From the NCBI RefSeq assembly GCF_046297895.1, contig NZ_JBKBHC010000005.1, forward strand, positions 310,001 through 374,000: a DNA stretch of 64,000 nt, given 5' to 3'. Position 1 is the stretch's first letter. Each line of letters opens with the position of its first letter. Positions 18,630 to 27,785 of the stretch are shown here, piece after piece. The stretch comes from Ferrovibrio sp046297895 (lineage in GTDB: Bacteria; Pseudomonadota; Alphaproteobacteria; Ferrovibrionales; Ferrovibrionaceae). The translations under genes and the position numbers were made by a program. The notes beneath the pieces were generated by a model. It saw nothing but the letters and a program-made list of their open reading frames with translations. It ran no database searches and was not told the DNA's origin.

Positions 18630-21362
18630 ATGAAAGTCGTTGTCGTCGAAAGCCCGGCGAAGGCAAAGACCATCGAGAAATACCTCGGTCCCGGCCACAA
18701 GGTCCTGGCCTCGTTCGGCCATGTGCGCGACCTGCCGGCCAAGGACGGCTCGGTGGAGCCCGACAAAGACTTCGAAATGCACTACGAGATGTCCGGCCGC
18801 GGGTCGGAATCCGTGCGGGCCATCGCCGGCGCCCTGAAGGAAGCCGATACCCTGATCCTGGCGACCGACCCCGACCGCGAGGGCGAGGCGATTTCCTGGC
18901 ATGTGCTGGAGGCGCTGAACAACCGCAAGGTCGTGAAGGGCAAGACGGTCAAGCGCGTGGTGTTCAACGAGATCACCAAGTCGGCCGTGCTGGACGCCAT
19001 GGCGCAGCCGCGCGACATCGACATGGACCTGGTGAATGCCCAGCAGGCCCGCCGCGCCCTGGATTACCTGGTCGGCTTCACCCTCTCGCCCGTGCTGTGG
19101 CGCAAGCTGCCCTCGGCCAAGTCGGCCGGGCGTGTGCAGTCGGTGGCGTTGCGGCTGATCTGCGAGCGCGAGACCGAGATCGAGGCTTTCCGAGCCCGGG
19201 AATACTGGACCATCGGCGCCGATTTCCGTACCCCGCAGAACCAGACCGTCTCCGCGCGGCTGGTGGAGCTGGGCGGCAAAAAGCTCGACAAGTTCGACAT
19301 CAATACCGAAGCCGCCGCCAAGGCCGCCGTGGCCAAGCTGCAGGGCCTGGACTACTTCGTCACGGATGTATCCATCAAGCCGGCCAAGCGCCATCCGGCC
19401 CCGCCATTCACCACCTCCACCCTGCAGCAGGAGGCCGCGCGCAAGCTGGGCTTCTCGGCGCAGATGACCATGCAGATCGCCCAGCGCCTGTATGAAGGCG
19501 TCACCATCGGCGGCGAGACCACCGGCCTCATCTCCTATATGCGTACCGACGGCGTCAGCATGGCTGACGAAGCCATCCGCGCCGCGCGTGACGTGATCGC
19601 CGAGGATTTTGGCCGCGATGCCGTGCCGGAAAGCTGGCGCGTCTACAAGACCAAGCAGAAGAACGCCCAGGAAGCCCACGAGGCGATCCGCCCCACCGAT
19701 TTCCGCCGCCGGCCGAAAGCCGTGGCGCGTTACCTCGACGACGTGCAGCTCAAGCTCTATGAGCTGATCTGGGTTCGCGCCCTGGCCAGCCAGATGGAAT
19801 CCGCCGAGCTGGAACGCACCACGGTCGATATCGCCGACAAAAAGAACACCGGCGCTTTCCGCGTCACCGGCACGGTCGTGCTCTCGCCCGGCTTCCTCAA
19901 GCTGTATGAGGAAGGCGTCGACGACAAATCGGCCGACGACGAGGAAGGCGCGCGCCTGCCGAAGATGAATGTCGGCGAGGCGATGAAGGAAGAAGGCGTC
20001 AAGCCGGAACAGCATTTCACCGAGCCGCCGCCGCGTTATTCCGAAGCCAGCCTGGTGCGCAAGCTGGAAGAGCTGGGCATCGGCCGGCCCTCCACCTACG
20101 CCGCCATCCTGGAAGTGCTGAAGGCGCGCAACTACGTGCGGCTGGAGAACAAGCGCTTCCAGCCCGAGGATGCCGGCTGGCTCGCCTATGCTTTCCTGGT
20201 CTGCTTCTTCGAGCAGTATTTCGCCTACAGCTTCACCGCCGGCCTGGAAGAGAAGCTGGACGAGATCGCCGAGCACAAACTCGACTGGAAGAAGGTGCTG
20301 GAGGATTTCTGGCAGGATTTCTCGCTGCACGACCCCAAGGAAGGCAGCACGGCCGTGTCGGTGAAGGACGCCGTGACCCGCATCGACGAGAAGATGGGCC
20401 GCCGCGGCGAAGTGCTGGACGCCATCAACGCGCTGCTGGAACACCACTTCTTCCCGCCGCGCGAAGACGGGAAGTCGGCCCGCCTCTGCCCCGCCTGCAA
20501 CAAGGGCCAGCTTGCCATCAAGGCCGGTCGCACCGGCGCCTTCATCGGCTGCTCGGATTATCCCGAATGCAGCTACACGCGGCCGCTCAGTGCCGGCAAC
20601 GGCCATGGCGACATCGCCATTTCGGGTCCGCAGGAACTGGGCGCCGATCCGGCCACCGGCCAGATGATCACCCTGCGCCAGGGCCCGTTCGGCCCTTACG
20701 TGCAGCTTGGCGAGGCCGAGGGCGAAGGCAAGGCGAAGACCAAGCCCAAGCGCGCCTCTTTGCCCAAGGGCGTCACCATCGAGGACGTCACGCTGGAAAT
20801 GGCGCTGAAGCTGCTGGCGCTGCCGCGCGTGGTGGGCCTGCATCCCGATACCGGCAAGGAAATCCTCGCCGGCCTCGGCCGCTTCGGACCCTACCTGCTG
20901 CATGACGGCGCCTATACCAAGCTGAAAGACGCCATGGAAGCGCTGGAGATCGGCATCAACCATGCCGTCCAGAAGATCGCCGAGGCCGATGCGCGCCGCA
21001 AAGGCCCGCGCCAGCGCGCCCAGCTCACCGTGCTGCGCGAAGTGGGCAAACATCCCGACGACAACGAGCCGATCCAGGTAATCGACGGGCGCTACGGCCC
21101 CTATCTGAAGCATGGCGCCACCAACGCGCCCTTGCCCAAGGGCGTGGAAACCGACGCCGTGACCATGCAGCAGGCCATCGAAGCCATCGCCGCCCGCGCC
21201 AAAACGGGCGGCAAGGGCAAGAAGAAGGCCGCGCCGAAGGCCAAGAAGGCCGCAGCACCAAAGGCGGAAAAGCCGGCGGCCAAGCCGAAGGCGAAAAAAG
21301 CCGCGGCCAAGAAGGCGGCACCGAAGAAAGCAACCGGCGGCAAGAAAGCTGCCGCAGCGTAG
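18630..21362 (+). CDS. topA: DNA topoisomerase I (type IA)
   Basis: A 910-residue enzyme that relaxes negatively supercoiled DNA. The Toprim domain begins VVVESPAKAKTIEKYLG, with acidic residues in ILATDPDREGEAISWH. The active-site tyrosine is Tyr303 in LISYMRTDGVSM. A Cys4 zinc ribbon (CPACNKG...CSDYPEC) follows near residue 620, then topoisomerase C-terminal repeats. The last ~65 residues are a Lys/Ala-rich tail made of AKKA/PKA-like units, a basic extension common in alphaproteobacteria. rnr starts 5 bases after the stop, so they form an operon. Fully typical otherwise. Confidence 0.97.
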   Translation: MKVVVVESPAKAKTIEKYLGPGHKVLASFGHVRDLPAKDGSVEPDKDFEMHYEMSGRGSESVRAIAGALKEADTLILATDPDREGEAISWHVLEALNNRKVVKGKTVKRVVFNEITKSAVLDAMAQPRDIDMDLVNAQQARRALDYLVGFTLSPVLWRKLPSAKSAGRVQSVALRLICERETEIEAFRAREYWTIGADFRTPQNQTVSARLVELGGKKLDKFDINTEAAAKAAVAKLQGLDYFVTDVSIKPAKRHPAPPFTTSTLQQEAARKLGFSAQMTMQIAQRLYEGVTIGGETTGLISYMRTDGVSMADEAIRAARDVIAEDFGRDAVPESWRVYKTKQKNAQEAHEAIRPTDFRRRPKAVARYLDDVQLKLYELIWVRALASQMESAELERTTVDIADKKNTGAFRVTGTVVLSPGFLKLYEEGVDDKSADDEEGARLPKMNVGEAMKEEGVKPEQHFTEPPPRYSEASLVRKLEELGIGRPSTYAAILEVLKARNYVRLENKRFQPEDAGWLAYAFLVCFFEQYFAYSFTAGLEEKLDEIAEHKLDWKKVLEDFWQDFSLHDPKEGSTAVSVKDAVTRIDEKMGRRGEVLDAINALLEHHFFPPREDGKSARLCPACNKGQLAIKAGRTGAFIGCSDYPECSYTRPLSAGNGHGDIAISGPQELGADPATGQMITLRQGPFGPYVQLGEAEGEGKAKTKPKRASLPKGVTIEDVTLEMALKLLALPRVVGLHPDTGKEILAGLGRFGPYLLHDGAYTKLKDAMEALEIGINHAVQKIAEADARRKGPRQRAQLTVLREVGKHPDDNEPIQVIDGRYGPYLKHGATNAPLPKGVETDAVTMQQAIEAIAARAKTGGKGKKKAAPKAKKAAAPKAEKPAAKPKAKKAAAKKAAPKKATGGKKAAAA

Positions 21363-21367
21363 CCGAC

Positions 21368-23629
21368 GTGGCCAAGAAAAAAGCCACCGCCCATCTGCCG
21401 TCCAAACAGGACATCCTGCAATTCATTGCCGACAATCCCGGCAAGGCGGGCAAGCGCGAGATCGCCAAGGCTTTTGGCATCGGCCCCGCCGACCGCGTCG
21501 CCCTGAAAGGCCTGCTGCGCGAGCTGAAGGCCGAGGGCGACATCAATCAGGGTCATGGCAAGAAGCTGACGCCCAAGGGCGAACTGCCGGAAGTCTGCCT
21601 CGTCGACATCGTGAAGCTGGATCGCGACGGCGACCTGCTTGGCCGCCCGGTCGAGTGGAAAGGCGAAGGCGAAGCGCCGCGCATCATCTTTGAGACCGGC
21701 GGCAAGGCGCGCCGGCGCGAGATGGCCGATACCGGCGTGGGGGATCGTGTACTGGCACGCCTCAGCCGCGCCGGACGCAACCGCTATGCCGGCCGCGTCA
21801 TCAAGCGGCTGGAAAAGGAAGAGCAGCCGGTCCTCGGCGTCTTCACCCTGACGGAATATGGCCAGGGCCGCCTGCAGCCGACCGACCGCAAGCTGCGCCA
21901 TGAATATGTGATCGCGCCCGAACATTATGCCGGTGCCAAGTCCGGCGAGATCGTCGTGGCCCAGCCCCTGCCCGGCCGGCGCTTCGGGCTGAAGCCGGCC
22001 AAGATCGTCGAGGTGATCGGCCACAGCACCGATCCCAAGGCGCTCAGCCTGATCCCGATCCACAGTTTCGGCATCCCGACCCGCTTCACCGATGCCGCGA
22101 TGCGCGAAGCCGAAAAGGCCAAACCGGTGCATCTGGGCGAGCGCGAGGACCTGCGGCAGATCCCGCTGATCACGATCGACCCGGAAGACGCCCGCGACCA
22201 TGACGACGCGGTATTCGCCGAACCCGACGACGATCCGCACAACAAGGGCGGCTGGCATGCCATCGTCGCCATCGCCGACGTGGCGCATTACGTGCGGCCC
22301 GGCAGCGCGCTGGATCACGATGCGCGCCAGCGCGGCAATTCTACCTATTTCCCCGACCGCGTGGTGCCGATGCTGCCCGAGGCCCTGTCGGCCGATCTGT
22401 GTTCGCTGGTGGAGGGCAAGGAACGTGCCTGCCTGGCCGTGCATCTGTGGTTCGATGCCGATGGCAACAAGAAGCGCCACAAATTCGTGCGCGGCCTGAT
22501 GCGCTGCGCCGCCGGCCTGAGTTACCGCCAGGTGCAGGACGCCATCGACGGCAATCCCGACGAGGTGGCCCTGCCCTTCCTCGAACCCGTGCTGAAGCCG
22601 CTCTATGCCTGCCATGCCGCCGTGAACCGGGCGCGCGAGGCGCGCCAGCCGCTGGCCATCACCGCGCCCGAACGCCGCGTGGTGATGGGCAAGGATGGTC
22701 ACATCGCCGCCATCAGGCCGCGCGAGCATATGCTGAGCCATCAGGTGATCGAGGATTTCATGATCGCGGCCAACGTGGCCGCCGCCGAAGAACTGGAAAA
22801 GCGCAAGCAGCCCTGCATGTACCGCGTGCACGAGCAGCCCTCGGACGAGAAGATCGATAGCTTGCGCAAGTTCCTCGATACGCTGGATTACCGACTGGCC
22901 AAGGGCCAGGGCCTGCGGCCGATGCATTTCAACGCCATCCTGGTGGCGGCGCGCGGCAGCGAGCATGAGCGCCTGATCAACGAGGTGGTGCTGCGCAGCC
23001 AGATGCAGGCCTATTACTCACCCGGCAACCAGGGCCATTTCGGCCTCAACCTGCAGCGCTACGCCCATTTCACCTCGCCGATCCGCCGCTATGCCGACGT
23101 GCTGGTGCATCGGGCGCTGGTGCGTGGCCTGAAACTGGGGGACGATGGCCTGGCGCCGGAAGACGATGTCAATTTCGAGAGCATCGCCGAGCATATCTCA
23201 CTGACCGAGCGCCGCTCGATGCAGGCCGAGCGCGATGCCATGGACCGCTTCGTCACCGCCTTCATGTCCGAGCATGTCGGCGCGGAATTCGACGGCCGCA
23301 TCTCGGGCGTCACGCGGTTCGGCCTGTTCGTCACGCTGGAGGAAACCGGCGCCGACGGCTTCGTGCCGATCTCGTCGCTGTCGGATGATTTCTACGCCCA
23401 TGACGAGGCGCATCGCGCCCTGGTCGGCAAGCGCACGAAAAAACGCTACCGCCTGGGCGATACCGTCACCGTGCGGCTGGAAGAAGCCACGCCCGTCACC
23501 GGCGGGCTGCGTTTCGAGATCCTGGGCAGCGGGGGCAGCGTACCGCGCGCCCGCGGGGGCAAGCCGGCAATCAAGAAAACCACCAACCGCCCGAGCTGGA
23601 CCAAGCATCGCAGCAGGAAACGCAAATGA
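21368..23629 (+). CDS. rnr: ribonuclease R
   Basis: A 753-residue 3'-5' exoribonuclease that degrades structured RNA. It contains an N-terminal winged-helix segment, cold-shock-like domains, the RNB catalytic core (ITIDPEDARDHDDAVFAE, with the metal-binding aspartates), and a C-terminal S1 domain (residues ~640-720) followed by a basic tail. It starts at GTG 21368, giving MAKKKATAHLPSKQDIL. The gene is coupled to topA (5-base gap) and overlaps the next start as ATGA at 23626-23629. Length fits RNase R. Confidence 0.95.
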   Translation: MAKKKATAHLPSKQDILQFIADNPGKAGKREIAKAFGIGPADRVALKGLLRELKAEGDINQGHGKKLTPKGELPEVCLVDIVKLDRDGDLLGRPVEWKGEGEAPRIIFETGGKARRREMADTGVGDRVLARLSRAGRNRYAGRVIKRLEKEEQPVLGVFTLTEYGQGRLQPTDRKLRHEYVIAPEHYAGAKSGEIVVAQPLPGRRFGLKPAKIVEVIGHSTDPKALSLIPIHSFGIPTRFTDAAMREAEKAKPVHLGEREDLRQIPLITIDPEDARDHDDAVFAEPDDDPHNKGGWHAIVAIADVAHYVRPGSALDHDARQRGNSTYFPDRVVPMLPEALSADLCSLVEGKERACLAVHLWFDADGNKKRHKFVRGLMRCAAGLSYRQVQDAIDGNPDEVALPFLEPVLKPLYACHAAVNRAREARQPLAITAPERRVVMGKDGHIAAIRPREHMLSHQVIEDFMIAANVAAAEELEKRKQPCMYRVHEQPSDEKIDSLRKFLDTLDYRLAKGQGLRPMHFNAILVAARGSEHERLINEVVLRSQMQAYYSPGNQGHFGLNLQRYAHFTSPIRRYADVLVHRALVRGLKLGDDGLAPEDDVNFESIAEHISLTERRSMQAERDAMDRFVTAFMSEHVGAEFDGRISGVTRFGLFVTLEETGADGFVPISSLSDDFYAHDEAHRALVGKRTKKRYRLGDTVTVRLEEATPVTGGLRFEILGSGGSVPRARGGKPAIKKTTNRPSWTKHRSRKRK

Positions 23630-24600
23630 TCCGCGTCACGGCCACTCTTGCTCTCTTATTGCTGTCTGCACCGGCCTTTGCCTTCGACCTGCAGGGCCAT
23701 CGCGGCGCGCGCGGCCTGGCGCCGGAAAACACCCTGCCCGCCTTCGCCACCGCGCTCACGCTCGGCGTCAGCACGCTGGAACTGGATGTGGGGCTCACGC
23801 GCGACGGCCATCTGATGGTCGGCCACGATCCGCTGCTGCAACCGCATCTTGCCCGGCTGGACGGCAAATGGATCGCCGCGCCGGGCCCCGCAATCTGGCA
23901 CAGCACGCTGGCCGACCTTCAGCGTTACGATGTCGGCCGGCTCGATCCGGCCAGCCGTTACGGCCAGACCTATCCCGAGCAGAAGCCGGCGGATGGCACC
24001 CGCATGCCGACGCTGGAGGACGTGTTTGCCCTGGCGGCGAAAAGCGGCAATACGTCCGTACGCTTCAACATCGAGACCAAGCTCAGCCCGCTCAAGCCCG
24101 ATGAAACGGCAACGCCGGCACAGCTTGCCCAGGCCGTGGTGCAGGCCATCCGCAAGGCCGACGCAAGCCAGCGCGCCAGCATCCAGTCCTTCGACTGGCG
24201 CACGCTGGCCGAGGCCGCCAGGCTGGCCCCCGAGATTCCGCGCGTGCATCTCACCATCGAGGGCACGGCCTCCGATAACGTGCAGCGCGGCCGCCCGGAT
24301 GCCAGCCCCTGGCTGGGCGGGCTGGATGCCGATGACCATGTCTCCACGCCGGCACTCGTGAAAGCGGCAAATGGCCAGGTGTGGTCGCCCTTCTGGCGCA
24401 ACGTGACGGCAGACCTGGTGACGGAGGCCCATGCCCTGGGCCTGCAGGTGATTCCCTGGACCGTGAACGATCCGGCCGAGATGGATCGCCTGATCGGCCT
24501 GAAAGTGGATGGCCTGATCACCGACTACCCCGACCGCCTGCGCGCCGCGCTGCAGGCGCGCGGCCTGCCCCTGCCGGCCGCCGCCCCGGTATCGCCATAA
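23626..24600 (+). CDS. periplasmic glycerophosphodiester phosphodiesterase
   Basis: A 324-residue GDPD-family enzyme that hydrolyses glycerophosphodiesters to glycerol 3-phosphate and an alcohol. A signal peptide (MIRVTATLALLLLSAPAFAF, cleavage near residue 19) places it in the periplasm, as for GlpQ. The catalytic core has GHRGARGLAPENTLPAF, the acidic ELDVGLTRDG and VGHDPLL; C-terminal WTVNDPAEMDRLIGL and GLITDYPDRL complete the barrel. It overlaps the rnr stop by 4 bases. A second, cytosolic GDPD is encoded at 36479. Product identity good; specific substrate unknown. Confidence 0.9.
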   Translation: MIRVTATLALLLLSAPAFAFDLQGHRGARGLAPENTLPAFATALTLGVSTLELDVGLTRDGHLMVGHDPLLQPHLARLDGKWIAAPGPAIWHSTLADLQRYDVGRLDPASRYGQTYPEQKPADGTRMPTLEDVFALAAKSGNTSVRFNIETKLSPLKPDETATPAQLAQAVVQAIRKADASQRASIQSFDWRTLAEAARLAPEIPRVHLTIEGTASDNVQRGRPDASPWLGGLDADDHVSTPALVKAANGQVWSPFWRNVTADLVTEAHALGLQVIPWTVNDPAEMDRLIGLKVDGLITDYPDRLRAALQARGLPLPAAAPVSP

Positions 24601-24619
24601 ATCCTTCGCATCCGGGCGG

Positions 24620-24654
24620 CATCCTGCGGCTGAGGACAAATTTGCCGCAGGATG
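24620..24654. promoter_or_regulatory. intergenic hairpin between GDPD and corA genes
   Basis: Perfect 11-bp arms CATCCTGCGGC (24620-24630) and GCCGCAGGATG (24644-24654) enclose a 13-base AT-rich loop. It starts 20 bases after the phosphodiesterase stop and ends about 90 bases before corA. No T-run follows, so it is either a weak terminator or an RNA structure in the corA leader. It does not resemble a known Mg2+ riboswitch at this length. Confidence 0.4.
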
Positions 24655-24742
24655 GTTTCAGGGCTTCCCAGGTCCGGCATCCGGGGCTAAAAGGGCGCCG
24701 CGCCGCACCGCCGGGTCGGCGCCGGAACCAGGGATGGCCAGC

Positions 24743-25726
24743 ATGATCACTGCCTACCTGCCGCAAGGCGGCCAGCTGCAACGCATCGAGCTTACCCCCG
24801 ACTCCACGCTGCCCGACGGCGTGGTGTGGATCGACCTGCTCGAACCCAGCCAGTCGGAAGAAAAGGCCATCGAACGCCTGCTCGGCATCGAGATGCCGAC
24901 CCGCGAGGAGATGCAGGAGATCGAGATTTCCAGCCGGCTGTATCGCGAAGGCGATGCCAGCTACATGACCGCGAACATCCTGTTCCATGCCGAGACGGAG
25001 CAGCCCAAGACCACGGCCGTCACCTTCATGCGCACGCCACGCGCCACGGTGACGCTGCGCTTTGCCGATCCGCTGTCTTTCCGACAGTTCGTCGCCCGCG
25101 CCCAGCGCCAGCCCAGCCTGGCCGCCTCGCCCGATGCGGCGCTGTGCGGGCTGCTCGACTCCATCATCGACCGCGCCGCCGACGTGCTGGAGATCGCCGG
25201 CAAGGACCTGGATGGCGTATCGCGCAACATCTTCGGCCATGGCGTGAAGGAGCATGAATCGGCTGACGAGGTAGACCTTGAGGAAGCGGTGCGGAAGCTG
25301 GGCCATGTCGAGGACCTGAATTCGCGCATCCGCGACAGCCTCGTGTCGCTCACGCGCCTGATCGCGTTCCTGACGCTCACCATGGCCGAACAGCGCGGCA
25401 CCAAGGAAAGCCGCACCTGGCTGAAGACGCTGGCGCGCGACGTGCAGTCGCTGAACGAGCAGGCCGCCTTCCTGGCACATAAGGGCAATTTCCTGCTGGA
25501 TGCGACGCTGGGCCTGATCAACATTCAGCAGACCAAGATCATCAAGATCTTTTCCGTGGCCGCCACCGTGTTCCTGCCGCCCACGCTGATCGCCAGCATC
25601 TACGGCATGAATTTCGAGCACATGCCCGAATTGTCGTGGGATTTCGGCTATCCGGTGGCGATCAGCCTGATGGTTGCCTCTGCCGTGCTGCCCTATTGGT
25701 TCTTCAAGCGGAAAGGCTGGCTGTGA
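24743..25726 (+). CDS. corA: CorA family magnesium/metal ion transporter
   Basis: A 327-residue CorA-type channel. A long cytoplasmic alpha/beta domain is followed by two C-terminal helices, with the signature GMN in SIYGMNFEHMPELSWDFGYP between them and a KRKGWL tail. ATG 24743 is preferred over ATG 24734 because AGGG at 24730-24733 is then 9 bases away rather than adjacent. CorA proteins form inner-membrane pentamers carrying Mg2+, sometimes Co2+, Ni2+ or Zn2+. The stop overlaps the next gene start as GTGA. Confidence 0.92.
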   Translation: MITAYLPQGGQLQRIELTPDSTLPDGVVWIDLLEPSQSEEKAIERLLGIEMPTREEMQEIEISSRLYREGDASYMTANILFHAETEQPKTTAVTFMRTPRATVTLRFADPLSFRQFVARAQRQPSLAASPDAALCGLLDSIIDRAADVLEIAGKDLDGVSRNIFGHGVKEHESADEVDLEEAVRKLGHVEDLNSRIRDSLVSLTRLIAFLTLTMAEQRGTKESRTWLKTLARDVQSLNEQAAFLAHKGNFLLDATLGLINIQQTKIIKIFSVAATVFLPPTLIASIYGMNFEHMPELSWDFGYPVAISLMVASAVLPYWFFKRKGWL

Positions 25727-26118
25727 TTAAGGTCTCGCTCGACGACCTGACGGAGCGCCCGATGGGCGAGGCGATGATGCGTGGCTGGCGCGCGCGCTGC
25801 CCGGCCTGCGGCCAGGGCCGCATGTTCGGCCGTTATCTCAAGGTCAACGACGCCTGTCCGTCCTGCGGACTGGAACTGGCCGGCCATCGCGCCGACGATG
25901 CGCCGCCCTATTTCACCATCCTGATCGTCGGCCACATCATCGTGCCGCTGATGCTGATGCTGGAACAGCATGTGCAGCCGCCCGAATGGCTGCATATGGC
26001 GCTGTGGCTGCCGCTGACCCTGCTGCTCTGCCTGTGGCTGCTGCCGCATATCAAGGGCGCCCTGATCGGCCTGCAATGGGCCCGGCGCATGCACGGCTTC
26101 GGCAGCGAGCCGCACTGA
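25723..26118 (+). CDS. DUF983 family membrane protein
   Basis: A 131-residue protein of the DUF983 family. A zinc-ribbon-like pair CPACG and CPSCG (residues ~26-50) precedes two transmembrane helices (FTILIVGHIIVPLMLMLE and MALWLPLTLLLCLWLLP). The start is GTG 25723, overlapping the corA stop; homologues begin close to this point. The family is common in alphaproteobacteria and often lies near rnr and Nudix genes, but its role is unknown. Confidence 0.82.
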   Translation: MIKVSLDDLTERPMGEAMMRGWRARCPACGQGRMFGRYLKVNDACPSCGLELAGHRADDAPPYFTILIVGHIIVPLMLMLEQHVQPPEWLHMALWLPLTLLLCLWLLPHIKGALIGLQWARRMHGFGSEPH

Positions 26119-26145
26119 TCCGGCAAACGCGCTATACTGCCGCGG

Positions 26146-26865
26146 ATGACGTCCGGCGACTCGCAGCACGAAAAACCGAAACCGCCACAACCGATCCGCG
26201 ACGCGGCCACGCTGATCCTCTACCGCCGGCGCGGAGACCGGCTCGAGGTGCTGATGGGCGAACGCCACGGCGCCAGCGCCTTCATGCCCAACCGCTACGT
26301 CTTTCCCGGCGGCCGGCTCGACCTTGCCGACTATAAAATCCGCCCTGCCGCGCCGCTGAACCCGGTCAGTGCCACACGGCTGGCCCGCTGCAGGGGCACC
26401 GGCCCGCGCAAGGCCCTGGCGCTCGCCCTGGCCGCGATCCGCGAGACATTCGAGGAGTCCGGCCTGCGCATTGCAATCCCAGCCGCTGCCCAGCCGGACG
26501 CCCGGCCCGGCCCGGCCCCGGCCAACTGGGTGGCCTTCTGCAACGGCGGTCTGGCCCCGGACCCCTCGCACCTGCTCTATGTCTGCCGGGCGATCACCCC
26601 GCCGGGACGCCCGAGGCGTTTCGATGCCCGCTTCTTCGCCGCCCCGGCCGAGGCCGCCACCGGCACCCTGCGCCCCTCTCCCGAACTCGACAAGCTGAGC
26701 TGGGTGACCCGGCAGGAGACCGAAAGCCTGCCGCTGCCCAACATCACCCAGTTCGTTATCGCCACCCTGGAAGACTGGCTGCAACCGGGCAGCGCCGGCG
26801 ATCCGGCCTGCCGCGTGCCCTTCCACTACATGCGCCATGGCCAGCGCCGGCTGGACTGGGAATGA
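26146..26865 (+). CDS. Nudix hydrolase, first of a tandem pair (split Nudix box)
   Basis: A 239-residue Nudix protein. The Nudix box is interrupted: RYVFPGGRLDLADYK (residues ~47-61) is separated by about 35 residues from AIRETFEESG. NUDT19/RP2p-type proteins carry a comparable insertion within the box, so it may act on CoA or acyl-CoA diphosphates (inference). The catalytic glutamates of REtfEE are retained. It is cytoplasmic, without a signal peptide. Its stop overlaps the next Nudix gene as ATGA, and the two proteins share domain layout, which points to an old gene duplication. Confidence 0.85.
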   Translation: MTSGDSQHEKPKPPQPIRDAATLILYRRRGDRLEVLMGERHGASAFMPNRYVFPGGRLDLADYKIRPAAPLNPVSATRLARCRGTGPRKALALALAAIRETFEESGLRIAIPAAAQPDARPGPAPANWVAFCNGGLAPDPSHLLYVCRAITPPGRPRRFDARFFAAPAEAATGTLRPSPELDKLSWVTRQETESLPLPNITQFVIATLEDWLQPGSAGDPACRVPFHYMRHGQRRLDWE

Positions 26866-27500
26866 GCCTGCCCCCCTCCAGACCGGTAAAGCCCAGGGAT
26901 GCCGCCAGCCTGATCCTGGTGCGCCGCAGCGGGCCCGGCCCGCTGGAAATACTGCTCGGCCGCCGGGCTGGCAAACACCGCTTCCTGCCCGATGTTTATG
27001 CCTTTCCGGGTGGACGCGTGGATTTAAGCGATCTGCGAGATATTTCTGATAGTAATATGAATATAAATAATAATACCGTATCACACATAGGCTGCCAGCC
27101 ACCCCTGGCCCAGGCCCTTGCGCTGGCCGCCCTGCGCGAAACCTGGGAGGAAACCGGGATCGTGCTGGGCCGGGTGGAAGGCGGCCGGCTGCGGCCCGAC
27201 GCTTCCGGCCTGCAGTATCTTGGCCGGGCGATAACGCCCGCCGAAAGCCCGATCCGGTTCCATGCCCGGTTTTTCCTGCAGGATGTCAGCGGCCTGCCGG
27301 TCAGTCTGGGCGGTTCGGGCGAGCTGCTGGACCTGGCCTTCCGGCCGCTGGAAGCCGCCCTGCGCCTGCCGCTGGCCGACATCACGGAATTCATGCTGCG
27401 CGACGTGGTCGGCCGGCTGGGGCCCGACCTGCGGCCCGGACGGCCGGTTTTCTGGCGCTATCGCCGGGGTAAACCCCTGATCAGCTGGGAAAAACCATAA
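26862..27500 (+). CDS. Nudix hydrolase, second of a tandem pair, with AT-rich insert
   Basis: A 212-residue Nudix protein parallel to the preceding one: DVYAFPGGRVDLSDL, then a ~30-residue loop, then AALRETWEETG with the catalytic glutamates. The loop is encoded by strikingly AT-rich DNA (about 27020-27092) giving an Asn/Ile/Ser-rich peptide (SDSNMNINNNTVSH) unlike its surroundings, while the frame stays open. The N-terminus SRPVKPRDAASLILVRRSG matches the first gene's RDAATLILYRRRG. Substrate unknown; NUDT19-like CoA hydrolysis is one possibility. Expression is probably coupled to the first copy. Confidence 0.85.
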   Translation: MSLPPSRPVKPRDAASLILVRRSGPGPLEILLGRRAGKHRFLPDVYAFPGGRVDLSDLRDISDSNMNINNNTVSHIGCQPPLAQALALAALRETWEETGIVLGRVEGGRLRPDASGLQYLGRAITPAESPIRFHARFFLQDVSGLPVSLGGSGELLDLAFRPLEAALRLPLADITEFMLRDVVGRLGPDLRPGRPVFWRYRRGKPLISWEKP

Positions 27501-27504
27501 GCGG

Positions 27505-27532
27505 TTGACATCGGGGTGCGAATCCCTATGCT
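27505..27532 (+). promoter_or_regulatory. candidate promoter of rpmG
   Basis: A consensus -35 TTGACA (27505-27510) is separated by 16 bases from TATGCT (27527-27532), placing transcription start about 40 bases before the rpmG ATG. This is one of the best sigma-70-like promoters in the window, as expected for a ribosomal protein gene. Confidence 0.65.
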
Positions 27533-27577
27533 GCGCCGCCAATCCCAAGCCGACCGCCAATTGTGGAATCGTAAGTC

Positions 27578-27745
27578 ATGGCCAAGCCGACTACCCTGAA
27601 GATCAAGCTGGTGAGCAGCGCCGACACCGGCTACTTCTACGTCACCAAGAAGAACCCGCGCACCAAGACCGAGAAGCTGTCGTTCAAGAAATACGACCCG
27701 GTGGCGCGCAAGCATGTCGAGTTCAAGGAAGCCAAGATCAAGTAA
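27578..27745 (+). CDS. rpmG: 50S ribosomal protein L33
   Basis: A 55-residue ribosomal protein, MAKPTTLKIKLVSSADTGYF through FKEAKIK, a full match in length and pattern to L33 of proteobacteria. It has the YVTKKNPRTKTEKLSFKKYD segment and lacks the zinc-binding cysteines, so it is the Zn-independent form. It has its own strong promoter (27505-27532) and is followed by an intrinsic terminator (27786-27813), so it is transcribed alone. The Nudix-Nudix-rpmG-pleD/divK neighbourhood is reminiscent of other Rhodospirillales genomes. Confidence 0.95.
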   Translation: MAKPTTLKIKLVSSADTGYFYVTKKNPRTKTEKLSFKKYDPVARKHVEFKEAKIK

Positions 27746-27785
27746 TCCAGCTTTCGCTGGCGCATCCGCACGGGTGGCGCCAAGA

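Noticed and set aside
18489..21113. 874-codon open frame opposite topA
   Set aside because: Same cause; topA on the + strand has all catalytic motifs.
24601..24742. Mg2+ riboswitch in the corA leader
   Set aside because: Only one simple hairpin is visible; the conserved internal loops and repeats of the known Mg2+ riboswitch are absent.
27515..27535. tRNA-like GTGCGAATCCC segment
   Set aside because: It resembles a T-arm, but no acceptor stem or anticodon arm surrounds it, and it overlaps the rpmG promoter spacer.
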